Below are positions 45,625 to 57,329 of a stretch of DNA of 64,000 bases, piece by piece. This DNA is from Gerris lacustris. Its lineage: Eukaryota > Arthropoda > Insecta > Hemiptera > Gerridae. Every line of letters begins with the position of its first letter. Positions within the stretch are counted from its first letter, which is position 1. Location of the stretch: positions 12,401,877 through 12,465,876 of the forward strand of contig OX578282.1 in the NCBI GenBank assembly GCA_951217055.1. Direction: 5' to 3'. The notes beneath the pieces were generated by a model that was not told the DNA's origin, ran no database searches, and saw only the letters and a program-made list of their open reading frames with translations. A program made the position numbers and the translations under genes.

Positions 45625-47060
45625 GATAGTCCACTCTATAACAAATAATAGACACATTTAACTTAGTTATTTCTTATAACTTGTATCTATTCCATTAGTT
45701 TCATCCCTTCCTTGGATAGTCCACTCAATATAGCAAATAATAGACAATAGACACATTTAACATAGTTATTTCTTATAACTTGTATCTATTCCATTAGTTT
45801 CATCCCTTCCTTGGATAGTCCACTCTATATAGCAAATAATAGACACATTTAACATAGTTATTTCTTATAACTTGTATCTATTCCATTAGTTTCGTCCCTT
45901 CCTTGGATAGTCCACTCTATATAGCAAATAATAGACACATTTAACATAGTTATTTCTTATAACTTGTATCTATTCCATTAGTTTCATCCCTTCCTTGGAT
46001 AGTCCACTCTATATAGCAAATAATAGACACATTTAACATAGTTATTTCTTATAACTTGTATCTATTCCATTAGTTTCATCCCTTCCTTGGATAGTCCACT
46101 CTATATAGCAAATAATAGACACATTTAACATAGTTATTTCTTATAACTTGTATCTATTCCATTAGTTTCATCCCTTCCTTGGATAGTCCACTCTATATAG
46201 CAAATAATAGACACATTTAACATAGTTATTTCTTATAACTTGTATCTATTCCATTAGTTTCATCCCTTCCTTGGATAGTCCACTCTATATAGCAAATAAT
46301 AGACACATTTAACATAGTTATTTCTTATAACTTGTATCTATTCCATTAGTTTCATCCCTTCCTTGGATAGTCCACTCTATATAGCAAATAATAGACACAT
46401 TTAACATAGTTATTTCTTATAACTTGTATCTATTCCATTAGTTTCATCCCTTCCTTGGATAGTCCACTCTATATAGCAAATAATACACATTTAACATAGT
46501 TATTTCTTATAACTTGTATCTATTGGTCTTCTCCCTTCCTTGGATAGTCCACTCTATATAGCAAATAAAATAATAGACATATTTAACTTGGATATTTCTT
46601 ATAACTTGTATCTATTGGTCTTCTCCCTTCCTTGGATAGTCCGCACTGTATATAGCAAATAATAGTCACATTTAACTTGGTTATTTCTTAAAACATGTAT
46701 CTATTAGTCTTCTCCCTTCCTTGGATAGTCCATCTATATAGCAAATAAAATGATAGACATATTTTATTTAATTATTTCTTAAAACGTGTATCTATTGGTC
46801 TTCTCCCTTCCTTAGATAGTCAACTCTATATAGCAAATAATAGACACATTTAACTTAGTTATTTCTTATAACTTGTATTTATTGGTCTTATTCCTTCCTT
46901 GGACATTCCACTCTATAGCAGATAAAAGACATATTTATCTTGGTTATTTCTTAATTTTTATCTATTGGTCATATTGCACTCTATGACAGGTGATAGGCTC
47001 ATTAACTTAGTTTACTAACTTAGTTATTTCTTAGAATTTGAATCTATATAGGTCTTATTT
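45625..47060. repeat. 92-bp satellite array (about 15 units)
   Basis: The anchor 'ggatagtccactctatatag' occurs at 45813, 45905, 45997, 46089, 46181, 46273, 46365 and 46457 with exact 92-bp spacing, then drifts (46542, 46634, 46723, 46814, 46901). Central units are almost identical; the left edge unit and right units are progressively diverged. This is the usual signature of unequal exchange homogenising the middle of an array. No coding frame. Confidence 0.95.
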
Positions 47061-47714
47061 CTTTCATGCGAGTGTCCCTTTATTTAACTTAGTAATTATC
47101 ATGTCAGGAATTAGCGTCGATAGAGTTTATCTTAAATAATTCATATAAACTGTTTCTTCAATTAAAACAATATTAACACCTATGTCTTCAAAGTGACACT
47201 GTCTTTCAATCCAGAAAATGAACTAATAGGAAACAGAAATTTAGAAATAATTTACATATTCTAACAATAACTTTTACTTTCCACTAAAATAGTTAATTAT
47301 CTTATATCCTAAACTTTTACTTTTTTATAAAATAGAAATTTTAGTCGGAAAAATATTCTTTCACGTATTTGTTAGTATTCAGGAAGCTGTTAGATGCGTA
47401 ATCAGCTGTTACAAAACCTTCAATATAAAATATCTGATCTAAAACAAATAAATCCTTAAAAAGGAAATGTATCCAATTTTAATATCTCTTAATAATAGTC
47501 CAACACAAAAAGAACTCTAAAAACAAATAAACAATTTTATAATAACTTTATAAAGCTTACTAAAATAACACTTTTTTCCATTTCTACATTTTATAATGAA
47601 AATCGGTTATGTGAGATATCATAAATTAATTTGGTAGTCTCGGGCACGTGTTTTGAAGGATTATTTGATGGTAAACGGTTCTAATAACGGGTTAAATAGA
47701 AGATCCTCTATTAG
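47061..47714. other. Unassigned stretch
   Basis: No supported feature was found. Confidence 0.4.
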
Positions 47715-47878
47715 AGAAAACCATATTGTTATATATTTCTTCACTACTTTTATTATTTACTGATCATATCCACTGATTTCGTTAAAATAAATTATGAGGC
47801 GTTGATTGAAGACGCCTTCAAAAAACGTGTTTAAAATGAAACTTGCTATCAAATCCAACACACTTACCCACGTATGTG

Positions 47879-47969
<91 letters not shown>
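47715..47969. repeat. Duplicated flank D1 with (TA)n
   Basis: From 47715 to about 47890 it is, as far as I can read, identical to 48991-49166; both run into TA microsatellites (here 47889-47969). Confidence 0.85.
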
Positions 47970-47971
<2 letters not shown>

Positions 47972-48079
47972 ATGAAAATTGGCTGTAAGTGTACCCTCTA
48001 ATAATTTTAAGTTAATTAGTGGATCCTTTTAGGGTTCATGGGAAATAAATTAAATTAATTTACTCCATTCATTTTTTGC

Positions 48080-48117
48080 GGCAACGTTTCGGCCTGACCG
48101 GCCATTTTCAAGCCTAA
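48080..48117 (-). ncRNA. Hammerhead-ribozyme-like motif of the PLE
   Basis: Stem II GGCC/GGCC, conserved GAAAC and GTT before the presumed cleavage side; the CTGANGA box is changed to CTTGAAAA as in the copies at 19548 and 31183. A shared change in three copies suggests a subfamily trait, not random decay of one copy. Catalysis is uncertain. Confidence 0.45.
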
Positions 48118-48665
48118 AAATTACGTATATTTTATTAGTTTAACTACAATATATAGAACAATAAACAGTAACCAGAAGGATAAGTTAAGTAAGACAATTA
48201 ATTTACCTTATAATTGCACAATCGAGGTAATAAGTGAAGTCAAAACTAAAATAAATTGTATTAGGAACTATTTAAGAGTTCCGTCGTCAAGAAATTCATA
48301 ATTACATCTCCAATCTAATACATGCGAGTTCTGGTAAAAACTAGTAACAATAACACTAACTGACATATAACAAAAACGATAATAACGATTTAGTAACAAA
48401 TAACTAGAATTTAAAAATTAAAATTTTTGATCACAGATAGTCTTAAGTAAAACATAATTTTGGAAGTGATAACAATTCTTCCCTTATCACAATTGTTATC
48501 AGACCGGTATATACATAATTTAAAACGGGTCATTGTTTGTGGATAAGTTATATAAAATTCATTAATTAAGTTCAATTTCATGTTAGTAAAAAACAAAATT
48601 GGTAATTCAATAAAATTAAGTATGTGGATAAAAAGGTACCAATGACAAAGAATATCAAGTGGTAA

Positions 48666-48989
48666 TCATAAGGTCTGTACTATCGGGCAGGAATTTTGAT
48701 TTGACTCATCATAGTATATTCCACTATAATACTTGTTAAGGGAGCGGGAGTCTGTTTTTATATTAACAGTTGTATCCAGTTTAATGGCTATGTTGAGGGC
48801 TTCCATCATTTTCCTCCTGTTAGTTTTCTGCTCTCTCCCTATGATTTTAGTTTCATCAAATCTGAACTCATGTTTAGTGGCCAAGGTGTGGCTTGACAGG
48901 GCAGTATTGGAGTTTCCTTTATTTTGGTCGTACTTGTGTTGCTCAATTCTGTTTTTTATTAATTGATTACTTTCTCCTATATATGTTTT
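48666..48989 (-). pseudogene. PLE GIY-YIG endonuclease, C-terminal part
   Basis: 107 codons read in one frame to a TGA. 'KTYIGESNQLIKNRIEQHKY' is the conserved YxGE and Arg-helix part of the PLE GIY-YIG nuclease; then 'NTALSSHTLATKHEFRFDET' (the TAL..H...H.F.F block), 'IIGREQKTNRRKMMEALNIA' (catalytic-Glu region), and 'SLNKYYSGIYYDESNQNSC'. The upstream GIY half, CX2-5C zinc finger and RT are lost by truncation. No frameshift is seen, so this is a fairly young copy. In intact PLEs this domain nicks the target for reverse transcription. Confidence 0.85.
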
Positions 48990-48990
48990 T

Positions 48991-49388
<398 letters not shown>

Positions 49389-49618
49389 TGGGTGTTTTTG
49401 TGTACGTGCAAGAAAATAAATCCTTGGGAAAGGTCAATGTACTGACTTAGGACTATACGGTATATAGAAGCTGTTGAAGTTTTTTACTTAAATTTCAAGT
49501 ATATAAAGAACAAAAATAAGGGTGAAACTAATAATCCAAGTAGGAGTGTAAATAATAAGTAGCAGAACTCAAACAATAAAGGAGGTTTTTTTCCATTGCA
49601 TGCACAATAAAAATAGCC

Positions 49619-50207
49619 TGCCAATTGGTGTGGCACATAGCTTCCTCGCATCCTATCTCGTACTTCATTGAATTCATACTTTTACAAGCCATTATTGTCT
49701 AATTAGTCTAATTGTTTCCCCCGTTTTTTTAATCTGTCAAAATTGTTTGGATTTTTACACATAAATTAAAGTATCAATTTAGCAAAAGTTAAAGTGCGCA
49801 GACGGTCCAAATTAATCTAGGGCTATCTGCGGACTACTTTTAATAAGCTATAAAAGTTTCATACAATTCAGATAAGTACTTTTGAAGCTATAGGTGTAAA
49901 TAAATGTATGTTTGTGAGCATGTGGCAGAGAAACAAATTAGCGCAGAAGGTTGAAGCTTATATGGGACCAACAATGAGCTAATTATAACCTACCATTCAA
50001 ATTTTATTAAAATCGGACGTGTAGTTTTTAAGATATGTTGGTTCGCAAAAATTAAACGACAGACCGACAGACAGACACGAAACCAAAAATGTTCCCTGAT
50101 GTCTGAAACGGATTTCTGTCTTGGAATTTTTGAAATTGGAGACCTAAAATATTTTTGTTCTTTAAAACGATCACATAGCTTCCGTTACCTTCGGTAAGCT
50201 CGGAAGC
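49619..50207 (+). mobile_element. Helentron-like family H, reference copy
   Basis: 589 bp from 'TGCCAATTGGTGTGGCACAT' to the terminal hairpin GCTTCCG-TTACC-ttc-GGTAA-CGGAAGC (50178-50207). Interior phrases: 'aaaatcggacgtgtagtttt', a CAGA tract at 50056-50078, 'ccaaaaatgttccctgatgt', 'cggatttctgtcttgga'. A second copy of the terminal hairpin lies at 50714-50743, past a LINE insertion; tandem 3' ends are known for Helentrons. No Rep/helicase. Confidence 0.55.
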
Positions 50208-50287
50208 AAAAATCATTACCAAGGTTATAAGATAGAAATATTAAATAAAAATTTCATTGTTTTGTGACATCATATATAAATATTACA

Positions 50288-50683
50288 TACATACATACAT
50301 CAACGGCGCTTCAGGCCGCCGACACATCTCCTCTCCAATCTTCCCTGTTCTGCGCAAGCCTTCTCCAAAAGCGAACGCCAAGCCTCCTCAGATCATCTTG
50401 GACGTCCTCCTGCCACCTAAGTCTGGGCCGCCCTCTTACTCTTCTTCCTCCTGGCCGTCCATCCATAATTATTTTTGGGACTCTATTTTCTCACATATGC
50501 GCTACATGCCCAAGCCAGCGAATTCATCCAGCCTTTACCACGGAGACTAAATCTGGTTCAGGATACAGATTTCGCAACTCTTGGTTTGTTCTTAATATCC
50601 AATTACTATTTTGCTGAACTGGTCCAAATATTTTTCTCAGGATTTTTCTTTCCCATCTTCTAAGTTTATCTTTATCGGATAAT
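50288..50683 (-). mobile_element. 5'-truncated LINE insertion
   Basis: An 18-bp target duplication TCATATATAAATATTACA flanks it (50270-50287, 50684-50701). Reverse orientation: coding end, then a short (ATGT)n tail (50288-50300). It is inserted between the two terminal hairpins of family H. Confidence 0.9.
50311..50676 (-). pseudogene. LINE reverse transcriptase C-terminus with two stops
   Basis: 121 codons plus terminal TGA: 'RRWERKILRKIFGPVQQNSN', 'WILRTNQELRNLYPEPDLVS', '(stop)IRWLGHVAHM(stop)ENR', 'GRPRLRWQEDVQDDLRRLGV', 'RRLAQNREDWRGDVSAA'. This is the C-terminal region typical of endonuclease-RT LINEs in insects. Both internal stops are TGA, consistent with point mutation of Arg or Trp codons. 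The plus-strand frames at 50257-50663 are its shadow. Confidence 0.9.
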
Positions 50684-50713
50684 TCATATATAAATATTAC
50701 AAGAGGAACACAA

Positions 50714-50743
50714 TGCTTCCGTTACCTTCGGTAAGCTCGGAAG
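50714..50743 (+). repeat. Extra family H terminal hairpin
   Basis: Repeats the 3' hairpin of 50178-50207 exactly in its arms. Without the LINE insert the two would lie about 120 bp apart. Confidence 0.65.
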
Positions 50744-51318
50744 CAAAATATGCTAAACTAGAGTTTTGCCACGGGCTTCTATATAAGTTTATTAGTTTAT
50801 ATCGCAATCAGACTAAAGTCGGCAACCACATGGAAAAGGGATTAGCCACTCTTCATTTTCGAAAGTGTGAAACACCTTAATACAAAGGTGGAAACGCCTC
50901 TGCACAAATAAATAATTAATAATAATCAAATTATGAAATATCAATGAGCAGGACATGAAATCAATTACTTTTGCACACCTAGTCTATCCACGGTCACCAT
51001 AGTGTGGAGGGATTAGCCCCTTATATCATATTATAGGCGATCAAAAGTGTGGAACTTCTTAATACTAAGGTGGAAAGAAACGCCTTTCCACAAATGAAAA
51101 TGACCAAATTATAAAAATCAACTCTTTCTCCTAATCTATTTTAATGATAAGAATCAAATTAAAAATTGATCATCTTCAGACTTATTTCTGTGCTAGCGCT
51201 CTAAGACTCAGGTATAATGACAAACTAGCAAAGTTCTCTTGCTTGGCTTCGAAATGAGAGAGTTTTTAATTATTAACTTTCTAGGAGCAGAGGGTGTTTT
51301 GTATTTATTTCCCATACT
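50744..51318. other. Unassigned stretch
   Basis: Two loosely similar blocks ('attagcc.ctt.at', 'ggtggaaa..acgcctttcc') about 170 bp apart hint at an old duplication. No gene. Confidence 0.4.
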
Positions 51319-51775
51319 TTACGGTTCTAGGCAATGAACCTTGGGACAGAGACTTGGACGCTAGTGATTAATGAAGAGGAAAAACTACAGATATGGGAAT
51401 GCAAGATTTTTAGAAAAATATATGGAGTGGTCTGCAAAACGGAATGTGAAGGATCAGGACAAACAAAGAAATCAGAGTACGCTCCACCGGACATAGTTAA
51501 TGTGATTAATGCTTCGAGGGTCCGTTAGCTTGGACATGTTGCCCGAACGGAAGAGGACAGGGTACCCAAGAAAATTATGGATGGAAGAATGGAAGACCAG
51601 GGTACGAAAGATGAAGAGGGGGACCTAGATGAGGTGACTTGAGGATGTTGAAGGTGACCTGAGGAGACTAGGGGTGCGCTCTTGTAAGAGACGTGCGCAG
51701 GGACAAAGAGGAATGTCGAGGAGTTGGCATGTCGGCCAGGACCCTCAATGGGCTGTAGCACCAAGGAGTAAGTAA
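51319..51775 (+). pseudogene. LINE C-terminus, frameshifted
   Basis: Frame one: 'TETWTLVINEEEKLQIWECK' and 'IFRKIYGVVCKTECE', a TAG at 51527 where 'RWLGHV' is expected, then 'LGHVARTEEDRVPKKIMDGR'. After a frameshift near 51590-51650 it resumes as 'LEDVEGDLRRLGVR' and ends 'HVGQDPQWAVAPRSK'. Same lineage type as 50311-50676 but a different subfamily and clearly older. A short TAAG-like tail follows. No target duplication found. Confidence 0.85.
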
Positions 51776-52580
51776 TTAAGTAAGTTAGTAATAAGTAAGG
51801 TACTCGAATCAGTGAAATTATAAAACTATAAAAATAAAGTATAGGATGATTAATTAGATATCAGTATTATACTATGAACTATCATAGCATGAGGGAAAAA
51901 ATATTTAATACTTCACACTCCCAGCAATTGAGGACAAAATCTTATTTAAAATCTAAAATGTTTTTTCATACATACAGTAATAAATTGAACATCCGTTTTG
52001 ACTTTTTTTTTAATTCAAAGAAGGATCCTCAATCTTATTAATATTGGAACAAGTGTTTTTTTTTTTTTTTTTCTCCTTTCCCATAACTTCTATATAAAAA
52101 AAACAACTACCAAAATGAGGTATCTCAAGAGCTTATAGTGTGAAGAATAGGCAGGGTTGATTTTTTTTTTTTATAAATATATATATATAAAGTTAAAAAA
52201 GGGATGACTCCTCAAGAAAATTTTCCCATAGTGGAAGGTCCTCATCAGGTCACAGGAAGGATGCGATAAAAGGGATGCTGTGAACAAATCCCTGGGATTC
52301 CAACATAACGGAACCTTAACAACGGAAACTCATAAACACTTTCCACTAAACACCTTCATAATTGGAAATACAAAACAGGTATAGTTCCTGTCATATCTCA
52401 TAATATAATCGCTCTATCTATCGAGTAACTAACACCTATATAATATATATCCTTAAGAGGGAGGTAAACTTAGTAAATCAAATCTGCAAATATTTTAAGT
52501 AAAAGTACATTTGCTTTGTAAGTCACAACTAATATTTCTATTTATTTATGACAACAAATTATTTAACAATAATTATATTA
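51776..52580. other. Unassigned stretch
   Basis: T-rich runs at 52049-52070 and 52160-52172; no supported feature. Confidence 0.4.
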
Positions 52581-52817
52581 GTCCTGGAGCTAGCGTGCAA
52601 AAATGTGTGTGACTAACATCAAGCTAAAATTTTGTGTATAAGTTATTCTTTTGGGTCCTTTTAAGAATAAGTGGTCGGCTAAGTTCGTCTGCGGGACATA
52701 GCTTGGTAATAGGCATTTGAAAAAAGCAAACCGGTGGAGAGTGGCCATGTCCCACCCTTTTTGGTGGGCAAAAAGGATTTTCTTGATCCTGAGTACGACA
52801 TTAGTTAGTAGACCAAA

Positions 52818-53112
52818 GGAGGGAGCTAGCGTAGCCGTGTGAGTTAAACCACGTCTGCTCGGCCATCACTGAATCTCGAGTGGAACGAGACGGGGTTCGA
52901 TTCTTCGCCGTGACACTCTGATTTATATGGCTCACTATTGATCACATCATACTCGCTTTGGCGGTACTATGTACAGAGGTATGATGTGTGAAGTGGCTGG
53001 AACTCTCTACCGCGGGGCGTAAAAAGGGCCTAAGTGATGGCCTAATTGCAAGGTTCGAACAAGTGGTTCGTCCTATCCGTCCTAGTAGAAAGTACTAGAC
53101 TACTACTACTAC
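52818..53112 (+). mobile_element. tRNA-derived SINE
   Basis: A 12-bp target duplication TAGTAGACCAAA flanks it (52806-52817, 53113-53124). A-box-like 'TAGCGTAGCCGTG' at 52827 and B box 'GGTTCGATTCT' at 52894 form a polymerase III promoter; the head is tRNA-like, followed by a non-tRNA body and a (CTA)n tail (53098-53112). About 295 bp. It would depend on a LINE for movement. The A-B spacing is long for a tRNA, so it is not a functional tRNA gene. Confidence 0.85.
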
Positions 53113-53165
53113 TAGTAGACCAAAAATCAAGTTGATGGTTGTTTTTCATTTATTAGGTGAGTTAA

Positions 53166-53375
53166 ACTCATGATATTATATTTTTTAAATCTGATAGCTT
53201 AGATTTTCCAACCTATGGGGGAGAAGAAAAAAAAGCCACTAGGCCGGTATGAGAGGTGGGGCAGTATCATGGCCCGACCTATTAACCGCCAAAATCTCAA
53301 GCTCTCATTCGCTCTCCTCCTATTTTTTTTTCGATTTTCGCAAGCTGTCAGATTTATAAATATAATATCATGAGT
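53166..53375. mobile_element. Palindromic MITE nested in foldback copy 4
   Basis: Termini ACTCATGATATTATA and mirror; about 45-bp arms continue with 'aaatctgatagctt'. It sits at the centre of the foldback, where copies 1 and 2 are uninterrupted. Confidence 0.75.
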
Positions 53376-53584
53376 ATGGTCAAATATTAGTCCAAATCAA
53401 AGAGGTCACCTATTAAGTGTCAGACTACCATCATTCTACTAAGTTAGTACTCACAATCATGAAAATCGCATTGTCCATCAAAAAGGGCCGACCACATATT
53501 CTTAAAAGGCACGAAAACATTTACTTATACACAAAATTCTAGCTTGATGTTAGTCAGACTCTTTTTTGACGCTATTTCCAGGAG

Positions 53585-55641
53585 CTAAAATGATAATACG
53601 ATGAAAATAATAATCATGAAACTAATAACAATAATTCATTATACGTACTTTTATGATGTTATACTCCCCCTTTTTTACAAGCTTTTATTTAACTTGCAAT
53701 GTTTGTATGTATGTATGTATGTTCGGGTAAAATGTTGCAACTGAATTTTAAAGCAGTCATCCTCAACCGAATTGAATTGAAATTTTGCATATACGTATAG
53801 TTAGGATGACAATGCTTGGCTGCTAAGTGAAGTCATTCTAAATCTAATATGGCGGACTAGTTATTTTTTAGCACGCCCATGATATGAGTATCAAATTAAG
53901 GGTTTGGTGAGAAGAATACGAATGAAAGCTTGTATATATATATATTTTTTTTAAATCAACTTATTCTTTTATAACTGTTAGAATTATTTTGCTTTTTACA
54001 TGGATAAAATTGTCAGTTTAGCAAAATTTAATAAGGGGAGAAGATTGAAATTAATCTGGGGCTATCCACGAGCTTCTCTCGACAAACCATTCAAATTTCA
54101 TAACCCAGATAAGTACTCATAAATATATAGCAATGTATTCGCTCTAGATTTTCTTTATTCTACTGAAGGCCCTGTCCAAGAATAATTTACGAGTACATAT
54201 TAATATTATTTAGATTATCCTACATCTTACGCCTTTCATATGAACACCTATGAGAAATTAGCATCGGTAAATATTAGTTATTAAATCAGCAATATAACTA
54301 AGGATCTAAAATTTATAAAACTCTTAAATAGTGATATTTTTTCCTATAATTTAAAAGGTTAGCTCCTATATTGGCGATAGGAAATGGTTTTCTATAACCA
54401 CTTAACGTTAATTCACGGAAGTGGAAAACAATAAACAGGAAACCAGAAACCCTAGGATTATCCACACTTCCTTTTTCTAAACTTTCGTTATTTGTTAAAT
54501 ATAATTTGTCTAAAAGTCTTATTATCTTATCCTTATATTTAAACTATTATCTCCTCGAAATGGCAGGACAGGATGTGAAAAGTACAGTAGAAATACGTTA
54601 GGAAAAGAGATTGCTCTACTTCCTTGAAGGAACTAGTCTATTGCAAGACGATCAAGTCATTTTCCTTACTAATAATCGATGCCTTAGAGACCAATACCAG
54701 TTCAGGTAAGAAGGGTGTCTAAGATAATATAGGGGTGGCATCCCAGAATGCTAAGGAGATGTTGACGGTGAGTAAAAACACCCTTAGTAGTGAGTAACTA
54801 GACCACTTTAACAACCACATAATGTCTTAACTTGCAGAGGTCGGCCGGCGCCTTCAATAATCTTACCTCTCTTCGCCACTATAAATCAGAAGTCAGTCCC
54901 TGTTTAAAGTCTCTTCCTTCTGCTTCTGGCCCTTTAGCGGAAAGGGAAAAACGGTCTAAATTGGATTGAAGGGCTCCGAGGTGTATAAATACCGTGTAAC
55001 AAGGTCCCGACAAATCCGAAAGTCAAAGGTTCAATAATAGTTATCACACGTAGAGTGGTGAAATTTAGGCCTTACTTATTGTTTGGTTTGTTCCTCTCTT
55101 TTTGTCCTATTGTTAAATAGTGAGTTACGAGTTTTTAGCATCACATGTGATTATCGTCGCCTAAAAAAACAACAACAATACAATTTAACTATTAGTCTTG
55201 AATCTCAGATAAACAATTTAGAAAATCACACAATAATTTGGCAATATGTGTATCATTCCAGGAAAATAGAACCAAGGTGATTTAGGGCTGTGATTTTTCT
55301 AGTCGTTCACACTAAAGGCGACAAAAGACAATAATCAGTAACAAAATAATACCGGTTTCATCCGGGACAGGTATGTCCAAATAACTGGTGAAACACTGTG
55401 TTTGTCATAGGCCACCAAAGATTAGCTATAGATTCCATAAATCAAACGATTGAACTTAAGTTAAAGCATCTTGATAAAAATGAAAGATTCCTTCTTCATA
55501 TAAAATCCAAATAAGATTGAATACGCTAATTATAGTAAATAAAAGCAGATTTAGCATTTGAGTTGGAAAAAAGGAAGTTTTTAAGTATATATTAATAAAT
55601 ATAGGTTAGTAAATATACGATACCTATAAGATTTTAAAAAC
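53585..55641. other. Unassigned stretch with repeat phrases
   Basis: A (TGTA)n tract at 53703-53722 leads a phrase 'gaattgaaattttgcatata' common to such repeats; 53970-54120 recalls family H ('ttaatctggggctatccacg'). 54640-55080 is GC-richer, unshared and could be older host DNA; the 65-codon frame at 55083 is unsupported. Confidence 0.4.
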
Positions 55642-55712
55642 TCGGCCCTTCGGGCATCTCAAGGGGCTCTGCCCCTTGCCCCTGCGGGGGGAGGCCCCCA
55701 GGCCCCCCTGAT
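55642..55712. repeat. GC-rich hairpin cluster
   Basis: Successive hairpins GCCC-ttc-GGGC (55645-55655), AAGGGGC-tct-GCCCCTT (55661-55677) and a C/G-run pair after 55678, in DNA otherwise AT-rich. No frame. Such strings are seen in mobile elements; origin here is unknown. Confidence 0.75.
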
Positions 55713-55751
55713 GTTATTACTTAGAGCCCGTGGCTAAAAGTAAAGAAACAT

Positions 55752-56059
55752 GGAACATGCTTTAGCCGCGCTTTTTTTGTTTGTTTGCTGATTTTTTGCA
55801 TCTCGTTGATTCTTTGGCATTGTTTACTACATCCATTAATAAGATAAATAAATATAACATGACGAGATAAATACTAAAAACAAGTACTAAAGAAATGCGT
55901 GATTAATCGAGAGCTTCTAAAGAAGTTTCGTTTCCCTAGAAACGGATTGGTTGTACGTGAAAATTATTAGAAAATTTCGTAATTCTTCTGCGTCACACAT
56001 CCACGTTCCTCAATAACGTGACACATTTTGGTAGTTAGGTCAAGGCTAAAGCATGTTCC
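55752..56059. mobile_element. TIR element, 308 bp
   Basis: Exact 16-bp inverted ends GGAACATGCTTTAGCC (55752-55767 and 56044-56059). No target duplication could be read and there is no coding frame. Confidence 0.55.
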
Positions 56060-56139
56060 CTGCTAATTAATAATAATTTGATAATAACTTACATATTAGC
56101 ACATTAAAAATAGAAATGTTTTATTTTCTTTAAATCAAA

Positions 56140-56330
56140 TTATAATTATTAACAACTGCGGGAAACAACCAGAGAAAAATACACTCCAGCGCTGGGATTT
56201 GAACCACAGGCCTCTATATCCCAGCGCTGGAGTGTATTTTTCTCTGGTTGTTTCCCGTAGTTGTTAATAATTATAATTTGATTTAAATTAAAATTTAATC
56301 TGTCTGTAGTATGAATACTACTAAATCGTA
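56140..56330. mobile_element. Inverted SINE-like unit, copy 2
   Basis: Arms of about 63 bp mirror each other around 'tttgaaccacaggcctctat'. Minus-strand reading across the centre gives a B box 'GGTTCAAATCCCAGCGCTGG'. The unit resembles two SINE 3' parts joined head to head. The same tail motif as 44268-44320 lies on the right. Confidence 0.7.
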
Positions 56331-57329
56331 AAATATGTTTTATTTTCTTTAATCACTTTTAATGTTTTGACCATTACTGATTCGTTTTTACTATTCACGA
56401 GCGAATTATTAATATGGGTAGAGTTGGTAAGAGAACAAACCAAAGATATCAATTAACGATTAGCAAATCCGCAGTGACCAACGTTATTAGCGTAAACTTA
56501 CGTTAATAACGTTATTTCTCTAAACTTACATTAAAAATTCAGTCCCAGTTTTCCAACTTAACGTGTCATTTCTTAATACAATTTTTCACCAATGAATGCA
56601 ATTCATCGAAGGAACATTTTACGTTGTCATTTCAAGGTGGATTCATACCTACAGTCAGGCTCAGGTCTCGGTCGATCCAATCCATCCTACTGACCGGTAA
56701 AATACCAGTTAATGAAGGTAGAATCTCCTTTCGTCAACACTGGATTCCATAAACGTACCACTGTAATGCCTCTTAGAAAATTTACACTGGGTGAAATTGC
56801 GATATATTTAGAGGAGAGGGAAGAAGTTAGGTCTCAGCTCTAAAGAAGTTTTTGGATACACAATGTATATTTATTGAGAAGAAAAGAAAAGGAGTTTGCA
56901 AATTTGTACCCGCATCAAGTGGACGATGAAACTAAATGACATTATCAGTACTATCGTACGTCACATTATGATTTTATTACTTTATTGAACCTCATATAAG
57001 ATGATGTAATAATAATGGTCACCTACTATGCAGATAAACGGTAAATCCTAATGAAAAACTTTGTCCAAAGGTGCGTTTACACAGGGCAAGTTTACTAGTA
57101 GCAAGCGCGAACCGCTAGAAAAGTCACTTCTGGCAACGCCTTATGTATATAATTGGAGGCCGCGCCGAGTCTCAAATAGTAATGAATTGTTAATTGATGG
57201 GTCGCTTTTAAGCCATTATTTGAACAAACACAAGTAGTATGGGATGTCTTCGCAGGCGTAATATGTTTCCACTGCTGAAATGGACACCTACAAAAAATAA
57301 ATTAAAAAAAAAGAAAAATGGTACACAAG
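56331..57329. other. Unassigned stretch
   Basis: 'aaggtgcgtttacacaggg' at 57069 resembles MITE ends, but no partner end was found. No gene. Confidence 0.35.

Larger units (their letters stand above)
47975..48989 (-). mobile_element. 5'-truncated Penelope-like element
   Basis: Minus strand: GIY-YIG-domain coding end (48989-48666), about 550 bp of AT-rich 3' UTR, then a terminus with 'CTTGAAAATGGCCGGTCAGG' and 'CCGAAACGTTGC' (48112-48080). It continues to the TA tract at about 47970. The 5' truncation falls inside the nuclease domain. It sits between duplicated flanks D1 and D2. Confidence 0.8.
52581..53584. mobile_element. Foldback family F, copy 4, with nested inserts
   Basis: Left terminus 'GTCCTGGAGCTAGCGTGC' after TA; right terminus '...TTTCCAGGAG' before CTA. 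The arms are those of 28075-28565, separated by a SINE (52818-53112) and a palindromic MITE (53166-53375). Divergence of the ends suggests an older copy. Confidence 0.75.

Noticed and set aside
45625..47060. CRISPR-like regular spacing
   Set aside because: The whole 92-bp unit repeats with no unique spacers; it is a eukaryotic satellite.
50257..50663. Three plus-strand frames of 62-117 codons
   Set aside because: Shadows of the minus-strand LINE pseudogene at 50311-50676.
51525..51764. Minus-strand frame of 79 codons
   Set aside because: Shadow of the plus-strand LINE pseudogene at 51319-51775.
52818..52910. Possible tRNA gene
   Set aside because: A and B boxes are present but it has no cloverleaf, and the unit has SINE target duplications and a tail.
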